Shown piece after piece: positions 25,259 through 36,196 of a DNA stretch of 64,000 nt. Under the pieces are notes generated by a model, which made no database searches, was not told the DNA's origin, and worked only from the letters and a program-made list of their open reading frames with translations. Within the stretch, counting starts at the first letter, position 1, and the number at the start of each line of letters is the position of its first letter. A program made the position numbers and the translations under genes. Source of the DNA: Zychaea mexicana (lineage: Eukaryota; Mucoromycota; Mucoromycetes; Mucorales; Lichtheimiaceae); the NCBI RefSeq assembly GCF_025766255.1, contig NW_026516685.1:124001-188000 (forward strand), given 5' to 3'.

Positions 25259-25461
25259 ATTTTGAGATGAATGAAAACGGTAAAGTGTTTGAGGTAGAGT
25301 AGTGTGTCAAGTATATAGAGGATACACGGATCGATGATGCGAAGAATAAAGCCCTTTATATATCATTCAATTTTATCCAAAGCAATGAACCGATTGCTGC
25401 TAATCATTACTATGATGATCTCATCGATGTTAGTGTGTTTCTGGATAATGAGTCCCGGTCC

Positions 25462-26060
25462 ATGATATCATCACGTTTTACTATATACAATACACTTCTT
25501 CCAATCTAGCAAAACGATGATATCATGTAAGTTCGCCTCATCATGGTGGGTTAATGCTGTAACTATCAATGCTTCTATACAATAACCGCTGGCAGGTAAC
25601 CAAATAGGGAAAATGATATCATCGCTTTCTCTTACTTAAGCATACATCTTCCGACAGATTGAATAATATGACATCATTTTCACACTTCTTCCGACGTCAA
25701 GTTATCATAAACAGATCTTTGCTAACCTCTCCTCAAAGCTAAACATGAGCTTCTATTTCACCCTCGGATTATATCCCATCTTTTAAGTTTGAAGAAAACA
25801 CTATATATGTTTTACATGTGAATTGGCATATAACTTGCTTTCTACCGGTACCGTGGTATGTAAGTAAAACTCCAAAGTAAAAAGGATACTGCTTTGTCAG
25901 TACACCATCTCCGATCGAAACGGAACTTTAGACAACTTCACACTTCACTTTGCCGCTCACGACATCTTTGTTCATGACGTATTGCTTGTAAGTTTAGCGT
26001 TTTTGTTCGTGACGTACTGCTTGTTTAACGGCGGCCTTTGCTCATGACGTACAACTTGTA
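25462..26060. promoter_or_regulatory. Palindromes and TGACGTA repeats upstream of the hAT-2 transposase
   Basis: Three perfect ATGATATCAT palindromes (25462-25471, 25517-25526, 25613-25622) and three 20-bp repeats of the form YTCRTGACGTAYNRCTTGTN (25971, 26006, 26041) lie just upstream of the transposase. The palindromes recur at comparable positions in the divergent hAT-1. They could be transposase or host transcription-factor sites. TGACGTA resembles a bZIP/CRE core. Confidence 0.5.
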
Positions 26061-26660
26061 CCTCAACCCATTCTTTTGCTCAGATCAAGTCTGTGCATCT
26101 CGTCTGAGATTGGGCATTTCAGATTCCTGGAAATCTTTTCTTTTTTGTTTTTGCTTTCCTTTATCATTAGATATTATACACGGCGCAGACATTCACAGAC
26201 ACATATTAGCATGTCTATTACTGCATAGTTTTCCCCCAATTCATACCTAGTTAATATCATACTTTACTAATAAACGATATCATGCTTCAAATATTTTAAG
26301 CTCAATAAGTTATTTTCTTGGCTTTATGCTGCGATTCTTTAATAGCTGATTGCTTCTCGTTTACATTGTTCCCCCTGCTCATTTTGACTCATCGTTCACT
26401 GCAACATGTTGAAATAAACTTTCTTTTACTCTAATCATTAAAATTTATTATAAAATTTGATGCTATATCAGCTTTTCATGTAAGAACTGAATTTTCCTCT
26501 TTTTATATATAAGCTCGGTTCGGTTCTACGGTTCCACGGTTCCTCACGGTTCGGTTCGGTTCGGTTCCATCCTTTTCACGGTTCGGTTCGGTTCCCTTCA
26601 AGAACCGAACCGAACCGAACCGTGAGGACCCCTAGTTATGTATAATAAAATTAATTCTTA

Positions 26661-29265
26661 TGGTGTATTTCATCTATAACCGCCAAAATTTTCCCCAAAA
26701 TTGAAAGCTATCAGTACCCCCAAAAATAAGTTTACTACAAAAGCAACCAAATCAATTGTTTCTTAAGCATCTTTAGTCTAATTCTATTTGGCTAACTTCT
26801 TAAAAAAATGTTTTAGGAAGGAGAGGATAGTCGTCAAAGTCTGCCGGTTTAGGAAAATTTTGCAGGCGAAGGGGAAAATTGAAACGCACTCATGCATATT
26901 CGAGTAAATAATACTCACGTGAAATTTCCCAATTTGGTTAGTATCTAATGCCTTACACTATTATTCGCAAGAGCTGAGATGTGGCCACACCCTGTTCCTT
27001 CTACCAGATGCCACCACTTAGGAAGCGCCAGAAGAGCGCTAGAGAGAATGCAAATGAAAACAATATGGTGAATATGGAAGATTCATAGCTTCGGAAAGTC
27101 CAGCGACTATTACATATGTCGATGCAGGATCTGAACTAAGTGACAATAACGACGACGATAATATCAACGATTGGGAACTCCTTGACCTGACGCACAATAT
27201 ATTACAACAGGCTGCAAAACTATCGCTGGCTTAGAAAGACGATGCAGATAAATCCATGCATGTAGTATATAACAAGACTCCCGTACGACCAACTGGCGAA
27301 GACGAACAGAAGCAAGAGCTGCTGCAGAAGGTTGCAAAAAGGTCGATGATTATTTCACGAAGGTGACGCAAACACCGTGTATACATTCAGAGAACTCTTC
27401 TAAAGCTCTCCACAAAAACCACAGCGTCGCCAATATTGATGGTGAGGAGCACCTCTCACAGCTTTTAGCATCTTTAAAAGCACTTATAAAGCCGGTAGCG
27501 AACAAAGGAAGCACGCTCAATACTAAGGGTGCTTTTCAAATGGCAAAAACACAAGCTGTATACCGGTACTATCACTATCGGTCACAGGGATTGAAAAGTA
27601 TTGATAGTTCTCAAAGAGCTGCTGTCGATATCTGGACCACCCCATCAAAAGAGTATAGGGCAAAGGCCATCTGCTACTGGGCGCGCGAATTCCGTGATTC
27701 TGGGTCCATCTCAACACATCAACAAGGGAAGCATGTAAAAAGAGAATCACTCCTCAGTGACGAGTCTATGGAAGAACGAATCCGTCTATTGATAGGCGGT
27801 CAAAAACTCAAACTACGTAACCTCCCTGCTTTTGTTAAAGTTATCAATGAAAGTATCATCCCTGAGATACTTGGTGTTCCAGGCTCAGTATCACAGACGA
27901 CATTATGGCGATATATATCTGAGTGGGGTTATCGATACCGCAAAAACAGCAAGGATATATATTACGACGGGCACGAACGAGATGACGTGGTAGCATACCA
28001 ATTAAAATGGGCTAAACGAATGGTGGAGTTCAAGAAGCGGATGGACTCGTACGAAGGACAACGTGCAGAAATCATCATTGAGCCATCTTTAGCACCTGAT
28101 CAAAAGAAAATTGTTATGGTTACCCATGATGAGTCAACCTTCTATGCAAACGATGGTAAACAAAAGCTATGGCTGGCAGACGGTGAGAGTATCCTACGCA
28201 ACAAAAGCCCTGGACAATCCATTATGATATCCGAGTTCCAATGCGCGTGTCATGGCACAATGCGATCTGGAATATGGACCTTGCATACATACTTCTATGC
28301 AGGGGCAAACCGAGAACAGTATTGGACCAGCAAAGACATGGTTAAGCAGTTAGAAGAAGATGCGATCCCACTATTTGACCTTTTGCACCCTGGTTGTCAA
28401 GTATTATTTATATTCGATCAAAGTAGTAATCATAATGCTTACCCAAGTGATGCATTACTGGCGAGAACTATGTGCAAGGAATTAAAGCGGTGTGGAGTGG
28501 ATAACGCAGAGCATGACTGCAGCATGCATGTGTATTGGGACAGCTACTTTATCGATGAAGCAACCAAAGAAAAGAAAACACAAAGGATGTACATGAATAT
28601 CGAAGAAAACATTAAGAAACGCAAGCGAGGTGTCACGATAGTCACGGCCGACAAACAGCAAGTATGCCATTTCAAGGGGATAAAAATCATTTTGAATGAC
28701 CGTGGACTTTGGTTTGAGGAAGACCCGTATAGACCTGGAAAAGTTTGGCGAATGGATTGCAAAAAAGAAGAAGCGGACGATAGCAAGTGTTGTGCTAGAC
28801 ATTTTCTTAGTGCTCAGCCCGACTTTCGAGATCAAAAGACAGCCCTTTGTGAAGCTGTGGTGAACGCGGGTCACATTTTTGAGCTATATCCAAAATTCCA
28901 ATGCGAGTGCAATTGGATCGAACGATATTAGGGCCGAGCAAAGTACCATGCACGAATCAATTGTAATTACAGTTATAAAGCTTTGAAAGAAAACTTACCA
29001 AAGTTCCTGGGTACTGTTTCGCCCCCAGACGAAGTACCTACACTAATTAGACGATTTTATGGAAGGGTGTGGCATTTTATAGACGCTTATTCCCAAGAAC
29101 TACCAACTCCCGAAGCTATCACTCTTGTGGAAAGATATACTTCCCGAACTTACAGATCACACTGTCTTGACGATTTCCCTACTATTATTTGAATATTACT
29201 AAATAAAGAAGCGGCATTTGAAATCTCAAAATTGAAACATTGGCGGTTATAGATGAAATATACTA
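26661..29265 (+). mobile_element. IS630/Tc1-like DDE element, copy 2
   Basis: 2,605 bp, identical in length, ends and TA target position to copy 1 (TA at 26,659-26,660 and 29,266-29,267). Differences from copy 1 are few and mostly transitions. Confidence 0.92.
27008..29192 (+). pseudogene. IS630/Tc1-like transposase, copy 2 (longest frame, same TAG)
   Basis: The main frame is open from about 27,363 to the TAG at 28,929-28,931. It covers an N-terminal helix-turn-helix-like region, the Asp of VTHDESTFYAND and the Asp of IFDQSSNHNAY, and ends at the Glu of NWIERY. As in copy 1, TAG replaces Trp before GRAKYHAR, the final 87 codons lie beyond it, and the upstream part is frameshifted. It lacks the extra TAA of copy 1. 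Shared lesions show the element was dead before the tandem duplication, unless the TAG is tolerated. Confidence 0.88.
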
Positions 29266-29819
29266 TATTTTACAAAAATGGAAGGCTTGAATACAACATT
29301 AATTAATCCTCTAATAAATTCAACTATGTTCGATAATATAATAATATTATACTTAATAATAAGCAATATTACAGTTATTAAAAATATTGAAAATAAAGAA
29401 GAAGTTGATATTGATTTATTGAAAAGTGAGAAGTTTAATATATATCCATTGATATTTTCTCCATCAATTACTAAGTCTAATGAGAACATATATATATACT
29501 TTAACATCAAAAGTGCTTTTATAGAATTTTTAGAAAGTAATACAGAAGATATTAACATTGAAATTAATTATGATACAGCTATAAATGCATTTAGGAATAT
29601 AAAATATATTAATGTCATGTGATGAATTAAAAAGCCTTGGCAAAAAGTGTTGAAGATGAAAAAAAAATAAAAATATAATCTATACTTATAAAGTAATTGT
29701 TCATTTTTTGCTGTATGTTTTAGCATTTAATATATTACAGTGTTTTGAAAAATTTTAATATTCTCAATTCATTATATGTTTAATAAAATTTTTAAATTTA
29801 TTTATAAATAAATGTTCTC

Positions 29820-30501
29820 CTTTCTCTTCCATCTCTTGCTTAAGCAAAACCAATCCTTCTTCGAACAGTCTAATTACATATTAAATCAAGTGAGTATCTT
29901 TGAAAAAAACAAGTTTGTACAGATAAAAAGGACTAAAGTTCCTTTAGTGTCAAATTTTAGATTTTTACCTTTTTGTTTGTTGGCAATGAGAATCAGCTTG
30001 CGAGGTAGGTGATGTAACATGTGATGGCTGCAGCGAGGGTAGTTGTTGGGTTGTTGCTTCTTGTGGTTCTGGGGACGGGGGCTTGAAATGCAGAGATTGT
30101 TGACTATAAACAACTGCTCTTCCTTTTTTTTCATTGGAAGAATAGATACGTCCGTAAAACCACAAAAAAAGGAATGGAATCCGTAGTAACTGTTGTAGAA
30201 TACTGATGCATTGATGTGGGTATCAAAATGCAAATAAGCGTAACTAATCATACACAGTATATTATTAGAATCGAAATCAGGTAACAATCATAGAAGATTC
30301 GACGATACTTACTCGGCCTGCGCAACTTTGACAATGCGTCTTAACCCTGTTGTGACAATTCTTTCAACAAGCTGATCTCGTGATACATTGTATATAGCTG
30401 ATCCTTTCAGGATCACTTGGCAGTCTGGAGCAACCATGGTGCAACCGTACAGTTGATGCAGGTAGACCTTGAAATTTACAAGCTATTGAAAGTTTATTCA
30501 T
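29820..30501 (-). pseudogene. R gene copy 9
   Basis: Truncated at the A junction. A poly-A length change merges two frames of exon 2 and intron 2 into one open stretch (29,886-30,287). Exon 1 shifted. Confidence 0.58.
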
Positions 30502-30723
30502 ATGACTGTAGAGGGCGTATTATTTCTTGCGGGTCTAGTGACCTTGACATGTCGGGACATTGAGGTTGTATAATCTCACTTAGTGTTTAAATCTTTGATA
30601 TATAAAGCCTCTGTACCCAATTCACCCCTCTCTTTCTCTTTACACTATTTTTTCTCACATCAAAAGGGAAGTATGTATTAGCCTTTATTTCTGTGATAAC
30701 CCATCTTACATTGTTTTGCTTAT
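30502..30723 (+). promoter_or_regulatory. Spacer P, oriented towards R10
   Basis: 222-bp copy with TATA-like GATATATAAAG near 30,597. In the duplicated block this position corresponds to 16,639-16,860, where P has the opposite orientation. Confidence 0.6.
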
Positions 30724-31410
30724 ATGAATAAACTTTAGCCAATAGCTTGTATATTTTCTAGGTCTACCTGCATCAACTGTACGTTTGCACCATGGTTGCT
30801 CCAGACTGCCAAGTGATCCTGAAAGGATCAGCTATATACAACGTATCACGAGATCAGCTTGTTGAAAGAATTGTCACAACAGGGTTAAGATGCATTGTCA
30901 AAGTTGCGCAGGCCGAGTAAGTATCGTCGAATCTTCTATGATTGTTACCTAATTTCGATTCTAGTAATATACTGTGTATGATTAGTTATGCTTATTTGCA
31001 TTTTGATACCCACATCAATGCATCTGTATTCTACAACAACTACTCCAGATCCCATTCCTTTTTTGTGGCTTTACCGATGTAATTATTCTTCCATACAAAA
31101 AAAAAGGAAGAGCAGTTGTGTATAGTCAACAATCTTTACATTTTGAGCCCCCGTCCCCAGAACCACAAGAAGCAACAACCCAACAACTACCCTCACTGCA
31201 TCCATCATATAATACATCACCTACCTCGCAAGCAGATTCTCATTGCCAACAAGTAAAAAGGTAAAAATCTAAAATTTGATACTAAAGGAACTTTAGTCCT
31301 TTTTATCTGTACAAACTTGTTTTTTTTTAAAGATACTCACTTGATTTAATATGTCGTTAGACTGTTCGAAGAAGGATTGGTTTTGCTTAAGCAAGAGATG
31401 GAAGAGAAAG
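30724..31410 (+). pseudogene. R gene copy 10
   Basis: Exon 1 carries a variant near the start (ACTTTAGCCAATAGC and a TATATTTTCTAGG stretch) shared only with copy 11, its inverted partner across A5. Exon 2 is shifted by small indels. Truncated at the A junction. Confidence 0.55.
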
Positions 31411-31548
31411 GAGAACATTTATTTATAAATAAATTTAAAAATTTTATTAAACATATAATGAATTGAGAATATTAAAATTTTTCAAAACACTGTAATATAT
31501 TAAATGCTAAAATATACAGCAAAAAATGAACAATTACTTTATAAGTAG

Positions 31549-31833
31549 GGGGGTAACTCTTAGTATTATGTGTTTAGTGAAATTATAATTATGTAAAAAA
31601 TTATAAGTAATATAATTTTTAAGTGATATTAATAAATCATGAAATTGATTTTTTGATAAAAAAAATAATTTCTCAACCACTAGGATTATTCTTAACTATT
31701 ATGTTTTGGAAAACCCAGGCTAGACCTTTAGGTTGACGCCCTACAGAATCTTTAATTCTGGAACTTGACTAGAATAGAATAATATTATAATTTTGCTATT
31801 TATAACAAAAATTATAGGTATTGTTCATTCGCC
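31549..31833. other. 285-bp insertion in the A5 terminal repeat, origin unknown
   Basis: Begins GGGGGGTAACTCTTAGTATT and ends TTGTTCATTCGCCG. Flanked by TA, which appears once at the equivalent uninterrupted site in the other A segments. I find no inverted ends. The AT-rich composition with an embedded GC-richer stretch (GGTTGACGCCCTACAG) recalls mitochondrial RNA or intron DNA, but I cannot assign it. Confidence 0.4.
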
Positions 31834-31898
31834 GTATAGATTGTATTTTTATTTTTTATTTTCATCTTCAATACTTTTTGCTAAGACTTTTTAATTCA

Positions 31899-32501
31899 TC
31901 ACATGACATTAAATTTTTTTATATTCTTAAATGCATTTATAGCTGTATCATAATTAATTTCAATATTATTATCTTCTGTATTACTTTCTAAAAATTCTAT
32001 GAAAGCACTTTCTATGATAAAGCTTATATATATGTTTTCATTAGACTTAGTAATTGATAGAGAAAATATCAATGGATATATATTAAACTTCTCACTTTTC
32101 AATAAATCAATATCAACTTTTTCTTTATTTTCAATATTTTTAATAACTGTAATATTGCTTATTGTTAAGTATAATATTATTGTATTCTCGAACATAGTTG
32201 AATTTATTAGAGGATTAATTAATGTTGTATTCAAGCCTTCCATATTTGTAAAATAAAAATTAATTTCATTATACATAACATTTATCATATTTTCAAAGTC
32301 TATATTATCTTCTTTAGTTATATCAAGATTTATTTTAATTTTATAAGGTTTTTTATCAAGCCATATGCTATAATTACTAAATGCAAAAGTAGGATCAATT
32401 ATAAAATTTTTAAGTTTATAATCAAGATTATATTTAAAATCATTAAATGACTTTATAGAAAATTCATTTTTATCATAACTCTTTATACTGATAGTTTCCA
32501 T
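31899..32501 (-). CDS. A-segment protein, 200 residues, unknown function
   Basis: The only uninterrupted copy of the gene carried by the A segments. It starts METISIKSYDKNEFSIKSFN, is very rich in Ile, Asn, Lys and Glu, and has no Cys. It shows no signal peptide, no clear membrane segment and no motif I recognise. Predicted alternation of hydrophobic and polar residues (ILYLTISNITVIKNIENKEK) suggests beta structure. Base composition is far more AT-rich than the host genes after 38.6 kb, which suggests transfer from a plasmid, virus-like element or other AT-rich replicon. The start is preferred because the same ATG is kept in all five copies. Whether it is expressed is unknown. Confidence 0.55.
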   Translation of the reverse strand: METISIKSYDKNEFSIKSFNDFKYNLDYKLKNFIIDPTFAFSNYSIWLDKKPYKIKINLDITKEDNIDFENMINVMYNEINFYFTNMEGLNTTLINPLINSTMFENTIILYLTISNITVIKNIENKEKVDIDLLKSEKFNIYPLIFSLSITKSNENIYISFIIESAFIEFLESNTEDNNIEINYDTAINAFKNIKKFNVM

Positions 32502-32775
32502 ACTTATCTTGCTATTATTAAAGAAATTTAATTTTTTATATAAAAAGTAAAATTATTGCTCATGTCATGTCATGTGATGAATTAAAAAGTCTTGGCAAAA
32601 AGTGTTGAAGATGAAAATAAAAAATAAAAATACAATCTATACTTATAAAATAATTGTTCATTTTTTGCTGTATGTTTTAGTATTTAATATATTGCAGTGT
32701 TTTGAAAAATTTAATATTCTCAATTCATTATATGTTTAATAAAATTTTTAAATTTATTTATAAATAAATGTTCTC

Positions 32776-33462
32776 CTTTCTCTTCCATCTCTTGCTTAAG
32801 CAAAACCAATCCTTCTTCGAACAGTCTAATTACATATTAAATCAAGTGAGTATCTTTGAAAAAAACAAGTTTGTACAGATAAAAAGGACTAAAGTTCCTT
32901 TAGTGTCAAATTTTAGATTTTTACCTTTTTGTTTGTTGGCAATGAGAATCAGCTTGCGAGGTAGGTGATGTAACATGTGATGGCTGCAGCGAGGGTAGTT
33001 GTTGGGTTGTTGCTTCTTGTGGTTCTGGGGACGGGGGCTTGAAATGCAGAGATTGTTGACTATAAACAACTGCTCTTCCTTTTTTTTTCATTGGAAGAAT
33101 AGATACGTCGGTAAAACCACAAAAAAAGGAATGGAATCCGTAGTAACTGTTGTAGAATACTGATGCATTGATGTGGGTATCAAAATGCAAATAAGCGTAA
33201 CTAATCATACACAGTACATTGTTAGAATCGAAATCAGGTAATAATCATAGAAGATTCGACGATACTTACTCGGCCTGCGCAACTTTGACAATGCATCTTA
33301 ACCCTGTTGCGACAATTCTTTCAACAAGCTGATCTCGTGATACATTGTATATAGCTGATCCTTTCAGGATCACTTGGCAGTCTGGAGCAACCATGGTGCA
33401 AACGTACAGTTGATGCAGGTAGACCTGGAAAATATACAAGCTATTGGCTAAAGTTTATTCAT
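32776..33462 (-). pseudogene. R gene copy 11
   Basis: Truncated at the A junction, exon 2 open (to 32,921), exon 1 shifted and sharing the copy-10 variant near the start codon. It has a correctly oriented P promoter upstream (33,463-33,678). Confidence 0.58.
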
Positions 33463-33678
33463 GTAAGCAAAACAATGTAAGATGGGTTATCACAGAAATA
33501 AAGGCTAATACATACTTCTCTTTTGATGTGAGAAAAAATAGTGTAAAGAGAAAGAGAGGGGTGAGTTGGGTACAGAGCCTTTATATATCAAAGATTTAAG
33601 CACCAAGTGAGATTATACAACCTCAATGTCCCAACATGTCAAGGTCACTGGACCTGCAAGAAATAGCACGCCCTCTAC
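33463..33678 (-). promoter_or_regulatory. Spacer P, left of element X, oriented towards R11
   Basis: Promoter-like spacer reading leftwards into R11, ending at CCCTCTAC where element X begins. A second, inverted P lies on the other side of X. Confidence 0.55.
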
Positions 33679-33974
33679 ATGAGCAATAACTAGGGTTATT
33701 GCCGTACGGGTCACAGACTCTCTGTCCTTGGTAACTGACACCGTTGCTATGCTACTACCTGTCAATGTCATGTATTCCGGTCTCAATCTCATCTATAACC
33801 ATACTTGCCATTTTTGCCTTTGCAACAGTACATCTTAAACATATGACCAAAAAAATATTTCACAATAAGCGACGCATCTTATCCTCTTCAAACAAAATAT
33901 GTTTCTTTAATTTCAAATAAAAAGTTTAAATGGGTATGCTGAACAAGTAGCAAAGGGAGAAAAAAGCTAAAGGA

Positions 33975-36196
33975 TTAAATATTATTGAACATCGTTGCTG
34001 CGTGCTTGTTAAGCTCGTCCAGGCTAAGACCAAGAGCATTGCGCCTTTCTTCGCCCTTTGCTGCTGCTGCCGTTTCCGAAATCTCGTTGGCAGAGGCAAA
34101 TCGCTCGACTTCCTAATGATCTTGATTCTGCCACTGAAAAACTTGCGATCGCCGTTTCTCCATTTTGCACCCCAACGTTCTTGCAGTTTTTTTTTTCAGT
34201 TCATAGCCTCCAGCAAACCCAGCCGACCACTCTACCCAAAGGTCAGTAACAGTCTTGATACCCCGGCTCATCATGTAAGATGGGGGCTCACTCGTTGCAA
34301 TAAGATCCAGTGACTCAGAAGGTGCTGAAATTGGGATAGATGTAACTGTTGCTGTTGTTGGCTGCTGCTCTGGATGTGCTGCTGTGTTGGTGTTACTGAG
34401 GATGATGATGATGATGATGATGATGGCCAATTGATGCTTAGGTTTACCGTTGCACGGCCGGATACGAGGTCGGAAAGGTTCTTGGTCATATTTGCCATCT
34501 GCATTTGCATTGCTTTTCAACGCGAAACCATTTCACCTTTCATCGTGCTCATGCGTTGCTTAAGATGAGGTACAGTACGTTGCAAGAGCAGATCTTAAGG
34601 GGTGGCATCTTCTAAGATAATCATTGAAGATCTCTAGTAGTTACAATAGTAACAACAATAAGTATCATTTTGATGATCATCTTGGGCATAATTCTTAAAA
34701 TGAATACTTACGCTTTGAACTAGATATATAGCAGCACTTTGACTGTTTGGCTTAGGAAAATCGAATGGCGCGGATTCTTTTTTTGCATAAGCACAGCATC
34801 TTAAAAAAATGTAACGCACAGAACACCCAAGAGACACAGATACCCGGCAGCTGCCACTTGATCCGGTCGAATTGCTTCCAGCCAGTATTCGACACGGGAA
34901 AATACCTTTTTGCATAATTCCTGAGCGGGAGTCAACGGCAGCACGAGGCAGGAAGAAGTTACCCTGTTGAGCAGGAAAGCTGGCCAAGACGCGCATGACT
35001 TCACGAGGAAGACTTGCCATTCATCGTGGTGTTGCTCCATCTGCCTAATCTTCTTATCTGCGCCTCGTCAGCACCATCCAAATCTGCCATCTTGCATGAG
35101 GAGCCACGGGCCGCTTGGGTCTTCTGGGAGGAGACAATGTTACATCTGGCGAATGCCTCGCCGATTGCTCGAAGTTGCTGCTGATATGAGACTTCGGTGG
35201 TGTTGGTGGTGGAAGGAGAGGTGCTCTTGAGCAAGCGGATATCATACCAATCTTGGCTGTGAGTGAAGACGGGGAATGATTCGTTTTCGACATGCCAACG
35301 CCAGAAAAAGTAAAAGGAAAGAGCCATGAAGGGGCATATCTCGACGCGAGTGTTCCGGGTGCAGGAGGCAACAAATTTCAAACAACCATGCTTGTTTGTC
35401 TTTCCTTGCTTGATGATCATCATGAGGGAATGGCATTCGGACGGGCCTTCACGCTCCAATTCGACACTGTGCATATCGGGTACGGTAGCCTTCCGAGCCG
35501 ACTCGCTTCGCAACAAACAGTAGTGAGAAAGCAAAAATGCGAGAGCATTGCGCAAGTGTGACCCTTCCTTCTTGGCCATGTAGTAATCGACAACGTCGGC
35601 AATCTGATCGGTGGTCGTATATCCATCGATCAATGTTCCAAGTGCGCGTTCGTCGTAATTTTCACGTCGTTGGCTTTCTTCGCGGATCTGGACGGGGTCG
35701 ATAAAGTTCCTTGACAGCGCTACGTGGATGAGGATGACTATTGACAAACGAACGAACTTGTTGCTGATATGAATAGACGACGGCGGCAGCGTAGCTCATG
35801 AAAGTGGAAGCCTTGATTTTTCTTGAGCTGGGTCGATCCTTTGCCCTTGCGACGAGCATCACGGTTCATGACCTGTTAATTGAGATTGTATCAAGTTAAG
35901 AAGCACTACAGCAAAACTAAATTTGAAGTTGCACAATTCACAGTTATCGTACATACCTCTTCCTTGAGAAACAAATGAAGCTTGTCGCCATGAACAATAT
36001 AACGAGTTTCTGTAGGCAAATGTGGCATCATTCTATCGCACCATTTACGGTATTCCGCTTGCTTTTTGACATAGGTTTTCTTAGTGTTGGCTGGGCGGGC
36101 TTCGAGTGCTTCACGGTGCGTTTCATTCATAGTATCACGCATAGTCATTTGCAAGGCCCGATACGTGGAGGAGCTGGCAGTGGTGTTGAGAGACAT
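33975..36196 (-). pseudogene. Crypton-like tyrosine recombinase with Gcr1-type C-terminus (decayed)
   Basis: N-terminal exon MSLNTTASSSTYRALQMTMR... ends at a GTATGT donor near 35,958, followed by a frameshifted part and the long frame 35,747-35,001. The recombinase signs are an Arg in SHYCLLRSESARKATVPDM, a degenerate H-x-x-R region (KTQAARGSS, expected His is Gln) and DGADEAQIRRLGRWSNTTMNG. Here a frameshift removes the expected Tyr just before SLPREVMRVLASFPAQQGNF. The C-terminal frame ending at 33,975 carries the Gcr1-like signature (YMMSRGIKTVTDLWVEW). Family assignment is from Crypton and Gcr1/Ndc10-type knowledge. Several frameshifts show it is dead. Confidence 0.75.

Larger units (their letters stand above)
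22255..26634 (-). mobile_element. hAT-2 transposon, apparently intact and recent
   Basis: 4,380 bp, beginning TAGGGATCCTCATCAGAACC and ending GAGGACCCCTA. It is flanked by a perfect 8-bp target duplication GTTATGTA (22,247-22,254 and 26,635-26,642). The paralogous empty site with one GTTATGTA is present in A2 near 12,767-12,776. Both ends carry subterminal GGTTCGGTTC arrays, probable transposase-binding repeats. The right noncoding part holds three ATGATATCAT palindromes (25462, 25517, 25613) and three near-identical 20-bp repeats containing TGACGTA (25971, 26006, 26041). Confidence 0.96.
22025..29622 (+). pseudogene. A-segment gene, copy 4 (two transposon insertions)
   Basis: Broken by the stop after NYKP, by hAT-2 within the codons for MINVMY, and by the DDE element. 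The C-terminal part resumes at MEGLNTTLINPLIN (29,278) and is open. Confidence 0.72.
21750..29819 (+). repeat. Segment A4, hosting hAT-2 and the second IS630/Tc1-like element
   Basis: A-type segment expanded by two insertions: hAT-2 at 22,255-26,634 and, only 26 bp further on, the DDE element at 26,661-29,265. Its A gene (from 22,025, ending 29,622) carries the same stop after NYKP as A2. Removing hAT-2 and one GTTATGTA makes A4 colinear with A2. Confidence 0.88.
31411..32775 (-). repeat. Segment A5, containing the only open A gene
   Basis: Same inverted ends as the other A segments, no MITE and no transposon. A 285-bp block of unrelated AT-rich sequence (about 31,549-31,833) is inserted in one terminal repeat at TATAAGTA, with TA on each side. 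Confidence 0.85.
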
